The notes under the pieces are model-generated. The model was not told where the DNA came from. It searched no databases and was given only the letters and a program-made list of their open reading frames with translations. A DNA stretch of 14,034 nucleotides from Bacteriovoracaceae bacterium UBA7695. Lineage in GTDB: Bacteria; Bdellovibrionota; Bacteriovoracia; Bacteriovoracales; Bacteriovoracaceae. Shown piece after piece: positions 13,667 to 14,034 of this stretch; position 1 is the first letter of the stretch, and each line of letters starts with the position of its first letter. The position numbers were made by a program, and so were the translations under genes. The stretch covers positions 1 through 14,034 of the forward strand of contig DLGL01000098.1 of assembly GCA_002482685.1 (NCBI GenBank), in the 5' to 3' direction.

Positions 13667-14034
13667 TTAGAATTTATTATTAAGATAAGTCAAAATCGCA
13701 TTTCGTTGAGTAGGTGTTAGAGGTGAGGTCACAATAATGACTTCACCAATACCACCTCTATAAGCAGTATTAATGAGGGCTCCTGCCCCGTAGTTGGGCG
13801 GCGAAGAGAAAACAGCGTGCATAATGTGAACGCTGTTAATACTCATATTCACATCGTGATTTGTTCCACTTGTTGTATTCCCGTTTAAATTTATGTCTGC
13901 CGTAGTTGTCACTAAATCCATGGCAGCGCCGTCATTTACAAGAGCGATGTCAGTAGAGAGTAAGTCCAGGTTTGTCAGTGTCGGGGGAGCTTTAAATACG
14001 ATGAAAACTTCTTCTGCATTTGTTAATGCTACTC
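13667..14034 (-). CDS. LamG/concanavalin-A-like domain protein, C-terminal part
   Basis: An open frame on the minus strand runs from the right edge to a TAA at 13667-13669 (122 codons in the window). It is the C-terminal part of a longer protein, so the ATG at 13921 is an internal methionine. The end RGGIGEVIIVTSPLTPTQRN, followed by AILTYLNNKF, matches the usual close of LamG/concanavalin-A-like domains (IGE-I-x3-aa-L-s/t-x-x-x-R-x3-x-YL-x-x-K-F/Y). Such domains bind sugars or proteins on secreted or surface proteins. The Asn/Ser/Thr-rich body and beta-strand rhythm fit a jelly roll. It converges on the leucine dehydrogenase gene with a 9-nt gap. The N-terminal part, including any signal peptide, lies beyond the window. 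Confidence 0.82.
   Translation of the reverse strand, partial: VALTNAEEVFIVFKAPPTLTNLDLLSTDIALVNDGAAMDLVTTTADINLNGNTTSGTNHDVNMSINSVHIMHAVFSSPPNYGAGALINTAYRGGIGEVIIVTSPLTPTQRNAILTYLNNKF

Overview
The window is a chromosomal stretch of an AT-leaning Gram-negative bacterium. It holds 13 complete protein genes, one gene cut by the left edge and one cut by the right edge; no RNA gene, CRISPR array or mobile element is visible. Many proteins are exported, Lys/Ile/Asn-rich and helical without obvious relatives, and genes sit in short tight operons beside ordinary housekeeping enzymes. This suggests a Bdellovibrionota-type organism (Bacteriovorax/Halobacteriovorax/Peredibacter-like). That placement is an inference from general character, not from a marker gene.

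Layout. (1) 1-1142: a polytopic membrane protein (left-truncated) overlapping by ATGA with a small zinc-ribbon membrane protein. (2) 1198-3648: an extended -10 promoter, then a CNNM/CBS/CorC-HlyC transporter-type protein and, 1 nt later, a thioredoxin-reductase-like flavoprotein that keeps the CxxC pair but has an eroded NADPH site. (3) 3821-8440: a four-gene operon of exported proteins made of two tandem pairs of paralogues. The first pair (3821-4708, 4709-5755) are helical secreted proteins sharing a DEN..L..EKEY....ALN.V.KW block. The second pair (5765-7078, 7088-8440) share signal peptide, helical domain, one transmembrane helix, a six-cysteine module and a long tract with Gly or Ala at every fourth residue. 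A strong hairpin follows. (4) 8550-10310: a fifth exported helical protein, apparently read from its own extended -10 promoter as a leaderless message. (5) 10370-12100: a near-consensus promoter and a two-gene operon of an unknown soluble protein and a two-TM sensor with a PAS-like domain and no recognisable kinase motifs. (6) 12104-13657: a divergent pair, a [2Fe-2S] ferredoxin (minus strand) and a leucine dehydrogenase-type enzyme (plus strand), with a 14-bp-phased TGGTCA array between them. (7) 13667-14034: the C-terminal end of a LamG/concanavalin-A-like surface protein on the minus strand.

The most unusual part is 3821-10310, where five consecutive exported proteins of unrecognised family occur, four of them as two tandem duplicate pairs. 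By the positive-inside rule the six-Cys module and GX3 tract of the second pair should lie in the cytoplasm, so those proteins would link a periplasmic helical domain to a cytoplasmic glycine-phased helix. I read this as a candidate undescribed envelope-associated system; its function cannot be told from sequence alone.
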